Assembly (NCBI GenBank): GCA_038230735.1
Contig: JBBRMR010000010.1
Coordinates: forward strand, 31,104 to 95,103
Reading direction: 5' to 3'
Length of the DNA: 64,000 nucleotides
Source of the DNA: Arcicella sp038230735
Lineage (GTDB): Bacteria > Bacteroidota > Bacteroidia > Cytophagales > Spirosomataceae
Below are positions 43,601 to 52,333 of this stretch, piece by piece. Below the pieces are notes generated by a model. The model did no database searches. It had not been told where the DNA came from and saw only the letters and a list, made by a program, of their open reading frames with translations. The position numbers and the translations under genes were made by a program. Each line of letters begins with the position of its first letter. The stretch's first letter is position 1.

Positions 43601-44333
43601 TTCGGAGGATAATGAAAAGAATAATCGTTTAGTCCAAAAAATTACCTTCGCTGCTCCGCAAAGTGTCAGTAATTTTGCTTTGGAAAAAGCCATCAGAAGT
43701 TATGCCATTTCTGCCAATATTGATTCGGTAATTTCATTATTGAAAACCTATCCAAAATTGGATGAAACGTCGGCATTTTCTTTGATAAAAGGTATTACAG
43801 ACGGTTGGAATTATAAGCGAAAAGTGGCTTTAAACGATTCTGATAAAGATTTCTTGGTAAATCTTAGTAAAACTATTCCGTCCGATTCCAAAGATAAAAT
43901 GAAACGTTTATTGGAATCTTGGCAAGTTAAAACCGAGGAAAGAACTGACCCCAATAAAATCACAATCGTGATAAAATCTGTGAAAGAAGAGATGCGTTAT
44001 GATAAAAAGGAGTTTACGGTAACGGCTGGCAAAACGGTAGAATTAATCTTTGAAAATCCCGATGCGATGCAACATAACTTGGTGATTGGTAAGCCTAAAT
44101 CGTTGGAAATTATTGGAAAAGCTGCCAATAAAATGATTACGCAAAAGGATGCCATCCAGAAAAATTATATTCCTAATATTCCCCAAATCATCGCTTCAAC
44201 GCCTTTGGTGAATGCAGAATCAACGTATCGTTTGACTTTCACTGCCCCTGAAACGTTGGGAGATTATCCTTATGTATGTACTTTCCCTGGACATTGGAGT
44301 ATTATGAATGGGGTGATGAAAGTGGTGAAGTAA
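40644..44333 (+). CDS. ThuA / sorbosone-dehydrogenase-like / HEAT / CARDB / cupredoxin fusion protein
   Basis: 1229 aa exported protein. Order of parts: signal peptide 1-19 (ending SFSGIAQ); ThuA-like glutamine-amidotransferase-fold domain about 25-235; PVC-type membrane-bound dehydrogenase beta-propeller about 285-640, with Ca-binding-like loops DTNKDGKAD (~341) and DNDGDDKAD (~385); HEAT-like helical repeats about 650-845; CARDB beta-sandwich about 890-1000; C-terminal cupredoxin about 1105-1229. The last has a complete type 1 copper set, H1144, C1212, H1217 and M1221 (YVCTFPGHWSIM). Related proteins often end in a heme c domain; here no CxxCH is present, so copper may carry the electrons. 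It is probably a periplasmic sugar or polyol dehydrogenase linked to the two upstream genes. Confidence 0.85.
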   Translation: MKNLICVIILSLFSFSGIAQNNTTPRRLEILFLGDNGHHKPIERFSEIMPALGNKGINFTYTDKLEDLNPAYLNKFDALMIYANWDAITPEAEKALLAYVASGKGLLPIHCASFCFRNSPEFVKMVGGQFWRHTMDTISVNITQANHPIMKGLSGIKAFDETYLHSQLQADNNVLMTREIKADQTKDRPETKTEPYAWTRQYGKGKVFYTAYGHDENTWQNADFQKLIENAIVWVVDENAQKAHAGLNMQPFAFKLANLPNYEKRPNPQVQQLPLSPEESMKHIQVPVDFNLEIFAHEPNVMHPIAMAWDERGRLYVLITKDYPNERKETGGSDYILLCEDTNKDGKADKFSTFAEGLSIPTGMVFANGGLIVSQAPHMIFLKDNDGDDKADEKKILFSGFGTGDTHAGPSNLHYGFDNWIWGCLGYSGFKGKFADKDTVQFGQGLFRFKADGSDFEHITSTSNNTWGMAFNETGDVFGSTANNAHGWYMAIPHRNILNGSINNNGSKGTDTHKDMKTNTQKVRQVDVFGGYTAASGQNFYGARAFPKQYWNKIAFVCEPTGHVVHQNIMTKTGTDYNDVEGFNLLAGADEWVSPVFAETGPDGAVWIADWYSYIIQHNPQPKGFKMGVGNAYETDLRDYTHGRIYRVSYKNAPNYSPLSLSKDRPQELVAALKNNNQFWRTTAQRLLVERGQKDVVPALLELCKDQSVDEIGINPTVIHALHTLEGLGVLNEPSVQQALNNALTHPCAGVRKNAVQLLARNESSVKVLLEKNLLDDKEPVVVLNTLLALSEMPLTAESEKALMSHLEESTKINDRWLPDAFASVLTSHKQVLMKKLLAKTAQNKPSPKAKMENATMPHDHAAMMHEAKNETAKSNSDKPDLMITKINVSPKNPAVRESVLITVEVKNQGGVAIPKGQVIPLDMRFEGMGRKIDLVSQNFQEGISVGETITITKNTNGPWSGDIRFSSDVAGEYSLTMDVDKANTISEDNEKNNRLVQKITFAAPQSVSNFALEKAIRSYAISANIDSVISLLKTYPKLDETSAFSLIKGITDGWNYKRKVALNDSDKDFLVNLSKTIPSDSKDKMKRLLESWQVKTEERTDPNKITIVIKSVKEEMRYDKKEFTVTAGKTVELIFENPDAMQHNLVIGKPKSLEIIGKAANKMITQKDAIQKNYIPNIPQIIASTPLVNAESTYRLTFTAPETLGDYPYVCTFPGHWSIMNGVMKVVK

Positions 44334-44369
44334 TGTTCAAGTTTTTCCGTTATTCCGTAACTTTACAAC

Positions 44370-45395
44370 ATGACAGAAATTCCAGCTTTCAAAAAGAATC
44401 TCCCCGTCCAAATCGCAGTATTGGGTGGTGGTAGTTGGGCTACGGCAATAATTAAGATTTTGACTGAAAATAACGTTAAAATCAAGTGGTGGTTACGTCG
44501 CAAAACCGATGTGGACTTTATCAAAAAGTACAACCATAATCCAAGTTATCTTACGGATGCACCCCTCAATCCACGTAAAGTAAAGGCGTATTACAAAATG
44601 TATGATGCCCTCCAAGGCGTTGATTACGTAATACTTGCCGTGCCAGCCGCCTTTGTTCCCGATGCTTTGAAGAATCTGACTCGCAACCATTTTGCGGGGA
44701 AAAAGGTCGTTTCAGCCATCAAGGGTATGATTCCCGATGAAAATATGCTTGTTACCGATTGGATGGAAAAGGTCTTTGGCGTACCCATTACCCAGATGTG
44801 CGTCATTGCGGGACCTTGCCATGCCGAGGAAGTGGCTCAGGAAAAACAGTCGTATCTCACCATTGGCTCGCCCAATATGAATTTAGCCCAAGAATTTTCA
44901 AATCTGATGACTTGTCGTTACATTCAGGCGAATCCCGTGGCAGATTTATACGGCGTAGAATACTGTGCCGTTATTAAAAATATCGTGGCAATGGCTTGCG
45001 GAATCACGCATGGATTGGGTTTTGGGGATAATTTTCAAGCCGTGATGGTGTCCAATGCCATGCAAGAAATCAAACGATTTTTGGACATTGTTTATCCACA
45101 AGCCAATCGAGATTTGCACAGTTCGGGGTATTTGGGGGATTTATTGGTAACCGCTTATTCGCAGTTTTCCAGAAATAGAACCTTCGGCAATATGATTGGA
45201 AGAGGCTATTCGGTGAAGTCAGCACAAATAGAGATGAACATGGTGGCGGAGGGATATTATGCCGTGAAAAGTATTCATAAAATCAATGAAATCCACTATG
45301 TAGAAATGCCAATCATTGATGCGGTATATAGAATCCTCTACGAAAGAGCGAATCCAATGGCAGAGATTAGTATTTTGAAGGGTTTTTTGAAGTGA
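44370..45395 (+). CDS. gpsA: Glycerol-3-phosphate dehydrogenase [NAD(P)+]
   Basis: 341 aa. It makes sn-glycerol-3-phosphate for phospholipids from dihydroxyacetone phosphate. The N-terminal Rossmann loop is AVLGGGSWATAIIKIL, and the catalytic Lys is in GVEYCAVIKNIVAMACGI. Substrate-binding residues occur in YLGDLLVTAYSQFSRNR. Start 36 nt after the fusion gene; possibly read from the same transcript, but it is a housekeeping gene. Confidence 0.94.
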   Translation: MTEIPAFKKNLPVQIAVLGGGSWATAIIKILTENNVKIKWWLRRKTDVDFIKKYNHNPSYLTDAPLNPRKVKAYYKMYDALQGVDYVILAVPAAFVPDALKNLTRNHFAGKKVVSAIKGMIPDENMLVTDWMEKVFGVPITQMCVIAGPCHAEEVAQEKQSYLTIGSPNMNLAQEFSNLMTCRYIQANPVADLYGVEYCAVIKNIVAMACGITHGLGFGDNFQAVMVSNAMQEIKRFLDIVYPQANRDLHSSGYLGDLLVTAYSQFSRNRTFGNMIGRGYSVKSAQIEMNMVAEGYYAVKSIHKINEIHYVEMPIIDAVYRILYERANPMAEISILKGFLK

Positions 45396-45476
45396 GAAAA
45401 AATAGTATAAATTAGGTGTTTTGAGCCGATTATTCTATACTTAGTCCCCAGTCCCTCACTACCAAGATTTGGATTA

Positions 45477-46664
45477 TTACCGATTAAGTAAAAATGTACC
45501 AAAATAGTCATGTTCCAAATCATCTACTAAGGTTTTATATTTTAGTACATAAGCAAATGTGCCATTTGGGCAGGAGTTTCCTTCACATTTTCCGTCCCAT
45601 TGTGGGCTTTGTGTTTCATCTGAATATACAGGATTTCCCCAACGATTGTAAATGATTAACCTCACTATTATCCCATCAAAAATATGTATTTTAAAAGTGT
45701 CATTTACACCATCATTATTGGGCGTGAAAGCATTTGGAGCAATAATTTTGGCTTGACAAGGCGTTATGAGAGTTGAAGCTTTGGTAGAACATATCTTATT
45801 TGTTGCCGTCAATTCATAAGTTCCAAATTGTGTTACAGAAATTTTGGGGGTTGATTCTCCCGTTGACCATTTAAAATTGAGTAACAAATTAGCAGGGCTG
45901 AACGTTGGAATAATATCAATCTTGCCACCGTAGCAAATTTCTGTAGCATTGTTAAATGTTATTTTAGGGAGTTCGACAACAGTAAGATTCAAAGCCCTGA
46001 TACTATCACATCCATTGAATTTTTTTAAAGTATCGTTATATATTCCACTCGTTTTGTAGCCTAAATAGGTTTCGCCTTGGCAAATTGTCTTACTAATATT
46101 GGTAATATTACTGTTGAATATTGTACTCACAGGTACTAAGGATAAATTATCAAAATAACCGTCATTGTCTATACCATTTTTCCTGTGGCTGAGTAATCTA
46201 ATCTTAATTTTTCGAGTTGAAGGAGGGACTTTTATCAGTTTACTCAATAATTTCCATTCATTAGTGGAGCTATAAATACCTAAATCATCGGTTTGTAAGA
46301 CACTATTATTGATGCTTAATATTTCAATAATTATCTGTGATTGGTCGGGAGGTGCTTGAGAATACACTCTTGTATAACCAGTAAATTGAAAACTTTGACT
46401 ATTTTGGTCTATTGAACAACTGTAATCACTCAATGAAATAGTTTGTACTAATTCGGCTTCGGCTATTTCGCCAGCATAAAAATAGTTTTTCCCATTCTGT
46501 GGATTTGGGTCAAATGAACGAAAAGACCATTGCATTCCAATTACTTCATTCCAGAACGGTATTTTGCCATTGACCAAGGGCAACTCACAATCAGGGTTTT
46601 TAATTATATTTTGGGCATTGACAATATTTGACAATGTAAGAAATAAATAAAAATATTTTAGTAT
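45477..46664 (-). CDS. Secreted protein with gliding-motility/T9SS C-terminal domain; start codon apparently lost
   Basis: About 395 aa if read from the ATA at 46664. The C-terminal about 90 residues (APNAFTPNNDGVNDTFKIHI, then NRWGNPVYSDETQSPQWDG and GTFAYVLKYK) form the CHU_C / gliding motility-associated domain, a type B sorting signal for type IX secretion. The N-terminal part is a beta-rich carbohydrate-binding-like module, then a PKD-like segment around 180-300. In frame just upstream of the TTG at 46634 lies a full signal peptide, ILKYFYLFLTLSNIVNAQ, but no ATG, GTG or TTG precedes it; the frame only closes at a TAG further up. Either initiation is at ATA or the start was mutated. Confidence 0.72.
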   Translation of the reverse strand: MLKYFYLFLTLSNIVNAQNIIKNPDCELPLVNGKIPFWNEVIGMQWSFRSFDPNPQNGKNYFYAGEIAEAELVQTISLSDYSCSIDQNSQSFQFTGYTRVYSQAPPDQSQIIIEILSINNSVLQTDDLGIYSSTNEWKLLSKLIKVPPSTRKIKIRLLSHRKNGIDNDGYFDNLSLVPVSTIFNSNITNISKTICQGETYLGYKTSGIYNDTLKKFNGCDSIRALNLTVVELPKITFNNATEICYGGKIDIIPTFSPANLLLNFKWSTGESTPKISVTQFGTYELTATNKICSTKASTLITPCQAKIIAPNAFTPNNDGVNDTFKIHIFDGIIVRLIIYNRWGNPVYSDETQSPQWDGKCEGNSCPNGTFAYVLKYKTLVDDLEHDYFGTFLLNR

Positions 46665-46759
46665 AGCATGATTGAAGCCAATTTGAAAGAATCCTATTAA
46701 TTGTATAGTACAAATATCATATACTATACCCTACTCAAATTTAGGAAACTATACCAAGA

Positions 46760-48415
46760 TTATCTCAATGAACTACAGTTATATACTTTTTTATTAGCCC
46801 CCAATATTCTTTGTTGATTGTTCTTAAAATAGGGACTGGAAATATTTTTTGATGAATCTTGTTTGGGATATGAAATATTCCCCATACTTGTAAAAGTGTA
46901 AATTAAGTTCTCAGAAGAGATTTTGGCATTAACCTGTTTTTTTAAATTTTCAATTTTTTCGGGAAACCGTTTTTTTAACGAATCCGAGTACCATACAAAA
47001 TAAGGTACATGACTCACGTATTTAGAAGGAAATGGATAAGCGTGTTGCGACAGGTTTCTATCATCATCAAATAAATTTTCGCCATGGTCAGAGGTGTAAG
47101 TAACAGAAGAAAAGATATTTTTATGGTCAATCATTTTTATACATGAATCAATCACGGCATCAGTGTATAAAATACTATTATCATAACTATTGATGATAAT
47201 ATTTTTATGAGTATGATCCGCTGATTGCGTAAATACTGATTTGTTACTCGGTTTAAATACATCAAATTCGTTAGGATACCTGGCACTATAATCATAATGA
47301 CTACCTAAAGTAGCCATCACAATAAACTTTTTTTCGCCTGGTTCTTTTAATACTTTTTTCAGTGCTTGCACCAATTCCATATCTTGATGAAGGTTCTTGG
47401 TAGATTTGGCATCCGATAATAATAGTATTTTATTATCGGCTTCTTCCATGTGAATTTTTATATTTCCATCATCAATCTGATTCGTAATCCAGTAAGTGGC
47501 GAACCCCGCCTCCTTGAATACACTAACGATACTTTTCTGTTTGGCATGGGCTTCAAATTGATCAGCTCCAACGCCAGTTAAGATTAAAGGAACCGCAAAT
47601 TCGGTAATAAAACCCCCACTGGTTGCATTTTTAAAAGAAATGAGATTTGACCTTTTGCACAAATTAGGAGATGTATTTTTCTGGTACCCATTGATGCCCC
47701 AATTATTGTATCTTGAACTTTCTCCAATGATTAAAAGATATACCTGTGAACCTGAAAGATTGGTTATTTGTTTAGCCCCAAATGTAAAATTATTTCTTTC
47801 ATTTTTACTCTTATTAATTAACTGTTTTTGCTTGTAAAATATACCCACAGCCCGAATTATGGAAGTGGGAAAAACAAAATAAAAAGTGCCTTTCAGTCTA
47901 TTAAAATAGGATATTGGTGAAGAACTGGCAAATGGTAACAAACTCAAAATAAAAATGGAACAAATAGAAATAGTAGAGGCTGATTTTACGGTAATTTGGT
48001 TTGGCAATTTACTGATTAACAGAAAATAGAAGCCATAATACCCGATTATGCTAAGAATAAAGATTAGTAAATAACCTTTAAGCAATTCAGAAGCTTCATT
48101 GTAATTCGTATTCAAAATTAATTGTATTGTTGCATCATTTATGGGGACATCAAAAAAAATAATGGCAAGTGCATTGAAAGGAGTGAATATAATTACGGGT
48201 AAAAGTAGCCAAGCGTATTGCTTTAGGTATTTCCTAAAGAAAAAAATGGGAAGCAAGAAAAAAACGTAGCATGTGAGTAGGTCAACAATTGCTAACAAAT
48301 ATTGTTCAGTTTTTATAAAAAAAAATAAATCGCCACTTGCAATTAACAAAACTATTATAAAAAAAAACGCAATTGAAGATGATTTTAGGCTTTTCAAATA
48401 ATATAGAAATTTCAT
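46760..48415 (-). CDS. EptA-like phosphoethanolamine transferase / sulfatase-fold membrane protein
   Basis: 551 aa. Five N-terminal membrane helices (about 13-170), then a periplasmic alkaline-phosphatase-fold catalytic domain. The nucleophile motif reads LLIGESSRYNNWGINGY, with Ser where EptA has Thr. Metal ligands are visible in YTSDHGENLFDD, and TLGSHYDYSARYP is also present. Such enzymes move phosphoethanolamine, or a similar group, from a lipid to a saccharide. It is the last enzyme gene of the polysaccharide locus, so it probably decorates that glycan or lipid A. Confidence 0.85.
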   Translation of the reverse strand: MKFLYYLKSLKSSSIAFFFIIVLLIASGDLFFFIKTEQYLLAIVDLLTCYVFFLLPIFFFRKYLKQYAWLLLPVIIFTPFNALAIIFFDVPINDATIQLILNTNYNEASELLKGYLLIFILSIIGYYGFYFLLISKLPNQITVKSASTISICSIFILSLLPFASSSPISYFNRLKGTFYFVFPTSIIRAVGIFYKQKQLINKSKNERNNFTFGAKQITNLSGSQVYLLIIGESSRYNNWGINGYQKNTSPNLCKRSNLISFKNATSGGFITEFAVPLILTGVGADQFEAHAKQKSIVSVFKEAGFATYWITNQIDDGNIKIHMEEADNKILLLSDAKSTKNLHQDMELVQALKKVLKEPGEKKFIVMATLGSHYDYSARYPNEFDVFKPSNKSVFTQSADHTHKNIIINSYDNSILYTDAVIDSCIKMIDHKNIFSSVTYTSDHGENLFDDDRNLSQHAYPFPSKYVSHVPYFVWYSDSLKKRFPEKIENLKKQVNAKISSENLIYTFTSMGNISYPKQDSSKNISSPYFKNNQQRILGANKKVYNCSSLR

Positions 48416-48526
48416 ATTTTAAGGTATGAGTTTTAGAAGATAAGATTTACTAATTTAATACCAAAAATAATAAGAAAAACAAAATAAACCAGCAATTAAC
48501 AGTTAATTTTCATATTAAATACTATT

Positions 48527-48534
48527 CAAAGGTA
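48527..48534 (-). promoter_or_regulatory. -7 promoter element for the EptA-like gene
   Basis: The minus strand reads TACCTTTG, identical to the element of the tRNA operon, 112 nt upstream of the ATG. A TTTG lies 24 nt further up (48559-48562), longer than the usual spacing. The 230-nt gap to the ATP-grasp gene holds no other feature. Confidence 0.45.
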
Positions 48535-48645
48535 AAAGAACTCTATTATTTATTAGGTCAAACTTTATGCCAAACTGTACATTAAATCCTTATGATAGTA
48601 ATCATTAAAATTGAAAAACTATCACAATCATTTAATCAACGTGTT

Positions 48646-49797
48646 TTAAGGTTTTTTACTCATTTTTACAAAATCTTTCTTAATCTCTCCGAATATTTTT
48701 CTTAGTATTAATCCATCGTAAAGTGGGATGAACCGCCAATATCCTTTGTAATTGAATACCCACCGCATAGCACCTTTTAAGTCTTTTTTCTTCCAACACC
48801 GTCTCAAATCTCGGTAGAAAAGAGCCATTTCTATTTCTTTGCCCAAATCTTCTGGTTTGTCAGCGAATACTTCAACGGGATTATTACCAGCCTTAATAAT
48901 TCTACTGATTCCTTCCGAAAAACCATGCCCAGTAAAATGACTAAGGGACATCCAGTTATTGAGCCTCGTATCCACTTCAACTAGGTAATATTTATGCTGA
49001 TTTGGTTCATAAATATACGAGATGCTGGCGAATCCGTTTAAGCCAATTGATTTTCCCATGGTTGTCAAAAGTTCCTCAATTTCTTGATTTCTAAAATAAA
49101 CCCTTCGAGTCGTATAAGTGAATTTAGTATCGAAATAATCTAAAATTTTTGCTACATTATACGTGATTAATTGCCCTTTGTGAAACAATGCTTCAACGCC
49201 AATATCTTCGCCCGTAATGTATTCCTGTACGACCAAATTTTCTTTAACCGCTATTTTTGTGAGTCCTTCTTCCAACGAATTTTTATCATGGCAAAACTCA
49301 ATGCCTGCTCCACTCCAACTCAAATCTTGCTTCAGTAGTAGCGGATAATTCATTCGTTCAACATTAGTATTGAAAGCTAAGTTATCAGAATACAATATAA
49401 ATCTTGGACTTAGGATATTATTTCTTTCACACACCTTAGAAAAACCCGCTTTTGAAGAAAGCATCTCTCGATTTTCGATTTTTGTTAATGGCAAAATCTT
49501 TTTAAATAAATCTTCAGATTCAATGGATTCGTTCATTAAACGAATAATTAAATCGTCCAATAAAATTATCCTGTCGTAATTCTTGGTTTTATCTTGGGCT
49601 AATTGAATGACTTGTTTGGGGAGTTCATCCGTTCCATTTTTAATCTCAATCCAATTATCGTAATAGCGATTGGAGGTTAGCCAAGCATCCTTATTGCATA
49701 ATACATCTACTTGCAGACAACCCCCACGTTTAAAAATGGCTGGAAGTTCGCCTAATGAATCCCAATCAACTACTGAAGCTAATAATATTTTTTTCAT
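48646..49797 (-). CDS. ATP-grasp family ligase
   Basis: 383 aa. The N-terminal pre-ATP-grasp domain is followed by an ATP-grasp fold at about 115-300. PLLLKQDLSWSGAGIEFC carries the ATP-binding Lys and the Gly-rich loop; VQEYITGEDIGVEALFHKG and YYLVEVDTRLNN hold the hinge and the Mg ligands. Such enzymes join a carboxylate to an amine or thiol through an acyl-phosphate. In this polysaccharide locus it may add an amino acid or peptide to a sugar, but the substrates are unknown. Alone between two larger gaps. Confidence 0.82.
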   Translation of the reverse strand: MKKILLASVVDWDSLGELPAIFKRGGCLQVDVLCNKDAWLTSNRYYDNWIEIKNGTDELPKQVIQLAQDKTKNYDRIILLDDLIIRLMNESIESEDLFKKILPLTKIENREMLSSKAGFSKVCERNNILSPRFILYSDNLAFNTNVERMNYPLLLKQDLSWSGAGIEFCHDKNSLEEGLTKIAVKENLVVQEYITGEDIGVEALFHKGQLITYNVAKILDYFDTKFTYTTRRVYFRNQEIEELLTTMGKSIGLNGFASISYIYEPNQHKYYLVEVDTRLNNWMSLSHFTGHGFSEGISRIIKAGNNPVEVFADKPEDLGKEIEMALFYRDLRRCWKKKDLKGAMRWVFNYKGYWRFIPLYDGLILRKIFGEIKKDFVKMSKKP

Positions 49798-49886
49798 AGA
49801 ATAATTTTTTTAAGAAGCATTTTAGAGCATGTTTAAAAATTAAATTTGGTTTGTATCGGAATCACAAAATTTCCTTTCGCATTATT

Positions 49887-49971
49887 TTACTTTTCTTGTC
49901 TTGATACAAGAAAAGTAACAAAAGAAAATCAAGAAATCCCGAAACTCGCTACGCTCAAACAGTGGGATTTC
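49887..49971. repeat. Two-hairpin intergenic element
   Basis: The first hairpin TTACTTTTCTTGT / ACAAGAAAAGTAA (49887-49899 and 49906-49918) is perfect, with a 6-nt loop. The second stem is GAAATCCC / GGGATTTC (49933-49940 and 49964-49971), with a 23-nt loop containing CTCGCTACGCTCAAACAG. It lies in the 273-nt gap between the GT14 and ATP-grasp genes. Possibly a terminator or a REP-type element. Confidence 0.7.
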
Positions 49972-50070
49972 GTAAAGAGCTTAAAGTTTATTGCTTAATT
50001 CATTAATTATTAGACTTTTATAAAATTTAAACATCTTCTTACTTGTAAGACCTACGGAGCAATGTTTTTC

Positions 50071-50904
50071 TTATTGTTTGTCAAGTTCATTGATGATAGC
50101 ATTATCTATATTTTCACTGAATTTACGGGCAAAAAGTTGCCCTGAACCGAGCAGATTAGGTAAATCATTCATGGTAAAAGTTTTAGGACTTGCTTTCCCT
50201 TCTGACCAATCAATATACCTCAGATTATCATTTACCATATCTTTTTGATAGATGGAATTAAAAAGTATGGTTTGAAATACAAATTCATCGCTTCCCCAAG
50301 TCAGTTCAAAAAACCTTTTTACATGCTTATTTTCTTGCAAATAAGTTACCATGTATTCGGCGTGTTGGCTCGAAATGGAAAACCACTGCGAACGTCCAAC
50401 GGCTATTAAATTATTCGGCATTTTTCTGGAAGGTAAGAGAAAGTTTAGCCATTTTTCAAGGGTGTATTTTCCAGAAAAGGTATAATTTGATAAATGATAT
50501 TTTGTCAGCCTCGGAATTGCTTCTTGCCACTCATTTTCTACTGAAAGCGTGTGCATAAATGCTTTATTCGGGTTATTTTTAAAAAAATCATGAATAGCCT
50601 CCGTGCTTTTTAGCGGATAATCTTGCCCGCTCAATAAATTGATATAGTCATAGTTGTAATCAGATTTCAAAATTTCCTCTAAACTATTTACCGTAGCTTG
50701 CACAATACTATACGCTCCCCAGTGAACATTGACACGGTTTACAATAAATTTCACGTCCTTTGATTGTAAATACAGAAAAGGATTAATGTCCGTTTTCAAA
50801 TCAACGTGAATGTAAAATTCAGCATCTGGATGAGCCAAACGCTGAATGAGCCTTTTTAATTGGGAAGGATTTTCGTGGATTAAGAGTAAATGAGCAATTT
50901 TCAT
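50071..50904 (-). CDS. Core-2/I-branching-like beta-glycosyltransferase (GT14)
   Basis: 277 aa. The opening AHLLLIHENPSQLKRLIQRL, then the HVDLKTD and NLLSGQDYPLKS motifs, are those of GT14 enzymes, which usually add GlcNAc or xylose in beta linkage as a branch. No signal peptide. It overlaps the flippase gene by 4 nt (ATGA). It probably adds a side-chain sugar to the exopolysaccharide repeat. Confidence 0.87.
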   Translation of the reverse strand: MKIAHLLLIHENPSQLKRLIQRLAHPDAEFYIHVDLKTDINPFLYLQSKDVKFIVNRVNVHWGAYSIVQATVNSLEEILKSDYNYDYINLLSGQDYPLKSTEAIHDFFKNNPNKAFMHTLSVENEWQEAIPRLTKYHLSNYTFSGKYTLEKWLNFLLPSRKMPNNLIAVGRSQWFSISSQHAEYMVTYLQENKHVKRFFELTWGSDEFVFQTILFNSIYQKDMVNDNLRYIDWSEGKASPKTFTMNDLPNLLGSGQLFARKFSENIDNAIINELDKQ

Positions 50905-52325
50905 TCGCTGACAGTTTTAGTTTTAGAAATGAGTTGACTAACCATTACTTTAATTTCCTCTAATCCCACCGTGAAGAAGCCCAATAGCGTAAAATCCAAA
51001 TATTTTTTAAGCCAAAAATATCCAAAAAATACGCCCGATAAAAAAGTAAATAACGTGGCTATTGCTACTCCATTGATATTTCCGAAGATATGCAATCCTA
51101 TAAAATCGAAAGCAATATTAGTTGCCAACATCACCAATACTTTATAAAAATTAATTCTGGGCTGATGAATAATGTCCAATGTTACTCCAAGAAATCTATC
51201 AATGGGAAAAAACATGGCAAAACACATGAAAATGCGATAAACCGAAACAGCATTTGTTCCAGCATACTGACTACCCCCTAATAAAGTAATGGCAACATCT
51301 GCTAACAAAATTGCCACGATTGAAACGGGAAATAGAGCCAACGTGAGTGTTCCAGCGTATTTTTGCATGATGGCAACCACTTCTTTTCGATTACCTTTGT
51401 TGAAAGCCTCCGACATGGATGGCATTCCCGTGGATAAAAAAGCCCTTAACGGAATTTCGATTATTTCCATCAAACGCATCGGGATGGTGTACATCGCAAC
51501 TGCCGCAGGACCCGCTGCCCCCAGCACAAACATAATGATAAAAGTATCCGAACTCCTGAGCAAATTGGTGCTGATGGTAGTGCCAACACTGTATTTGCCA
51601 AAATGAAAAAGCTCCATGATGGAATCTTTCGTTCTTTTGCCAAAGGTTCGTATGCGAGTCCAACCTTGTGCAATGCAGTATAAACTCACCAAAGCCGAAC
51701 TCAGGGCATTGATAATCAGTATTAAATTAAGGTTTAGGTTTTTGAAAATGATAACGAACAAAACCATCAGAATAAAAGACCCCTGATTAATAATACGGAG
51801 TAATAAAAGTTTATCAAAGCGTTGGTCAGATTGCAAAATCCACGCAGCAATTGCCGAAGGAAGGGTGAATAAAAACGTAATTCCGAACCATTCAATTACA
51901 CGGACAATACCAACGTTTTGAAGGTAAGGCAAAAAGAAAAGCGACAGTAGATTAATGATAATTAAAGTACTCGTTATCAATAGGCTCAAAAACCAAACTG
52001 ACCCCAGCACGGCATCAGCCTTGATTTTTTCGGCACCAGTATAAAACTTTATCATGGCAACCTGCAAAAAACCCGTTCGGAAAGTGTCTAATAAAACAAA
52101 TACGGATTGAAAAAAGAACCAATAGCCAACATCGTCCTTGGGCATAAACCGAAGTAAAATACCCACCGTTACCATTGATAACACCGACATTGAGCCGTTA
52201 CCCACCAGCGATAAAAAATGTTTATTCCTAAGTTTTGAAACGATACTGTTAAGATTGAGCATGGCGGTTAGCTGAGTTTTCTTGAAAATACCCAATTGTG
52301 GTATTTGACGATATTTAAAAATCAC
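50901..52325 (-). CDS. Wzx-type polysaccharide flippase
   Basis: 474 aa, or 453 aa if translation starts at the ATG at 52262 (MLNLNSIVSKLRNK), which gives the more usual short N-terminus. About twelve to fourteen membrane helices of the MATE/MVF polysaccharide transporter superfamily, with the charged loop SVGTTISTNLLRSSDTFIIM. It moves the lipid-linked repeat unit across the inner membrane for the Wzy polymerase encoded upstream. Translation is coupled to GT14. Confidence 0.88.
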   Translation of the reverse strand: MIFKYRQIPQLGIFKKTQLTAMLNLNSIVSKLRNKHFLSLVGNGSMSVLSMVTVGILLRFMPKDDVGYWFFFQSVFVLLDTFRTGFLQVAMIKFYTGAEKIKADAVLGSVWFLSLLITSTLIIINLLSLFFLPYLQNVGIVRVIEWFGITFLFTLPSAIAAWILQSDQRFDKLLLLRIINQGSFILMVLFVIIFKNLNLNLILIINALSSALVSLYCIAQGWTRIRTFGKRTKDSIMELFHFGKYSVGTTISTNLLRSSDTFIIMFVLGAAGPAAVAMYTIPMRLMEIIEIPLRAFLSTGMPSMSEAFNKGNRKEVVAIMQKYAGTLTLALFPVSIVAILLADVAITLLGGSQYAGTNAVSVYRIFMCFAMFFPIDRFLGVTLDIIHQPRINFYKVLVMLATNIAFDFIGLHIFGNINGVAIATLFTFLSGVFFGYFWLKKYLDFTLLGFFTVGLEEIKVMVSQLISKTKTVSE

Positions 52326-52333
52326 AAACTAAA

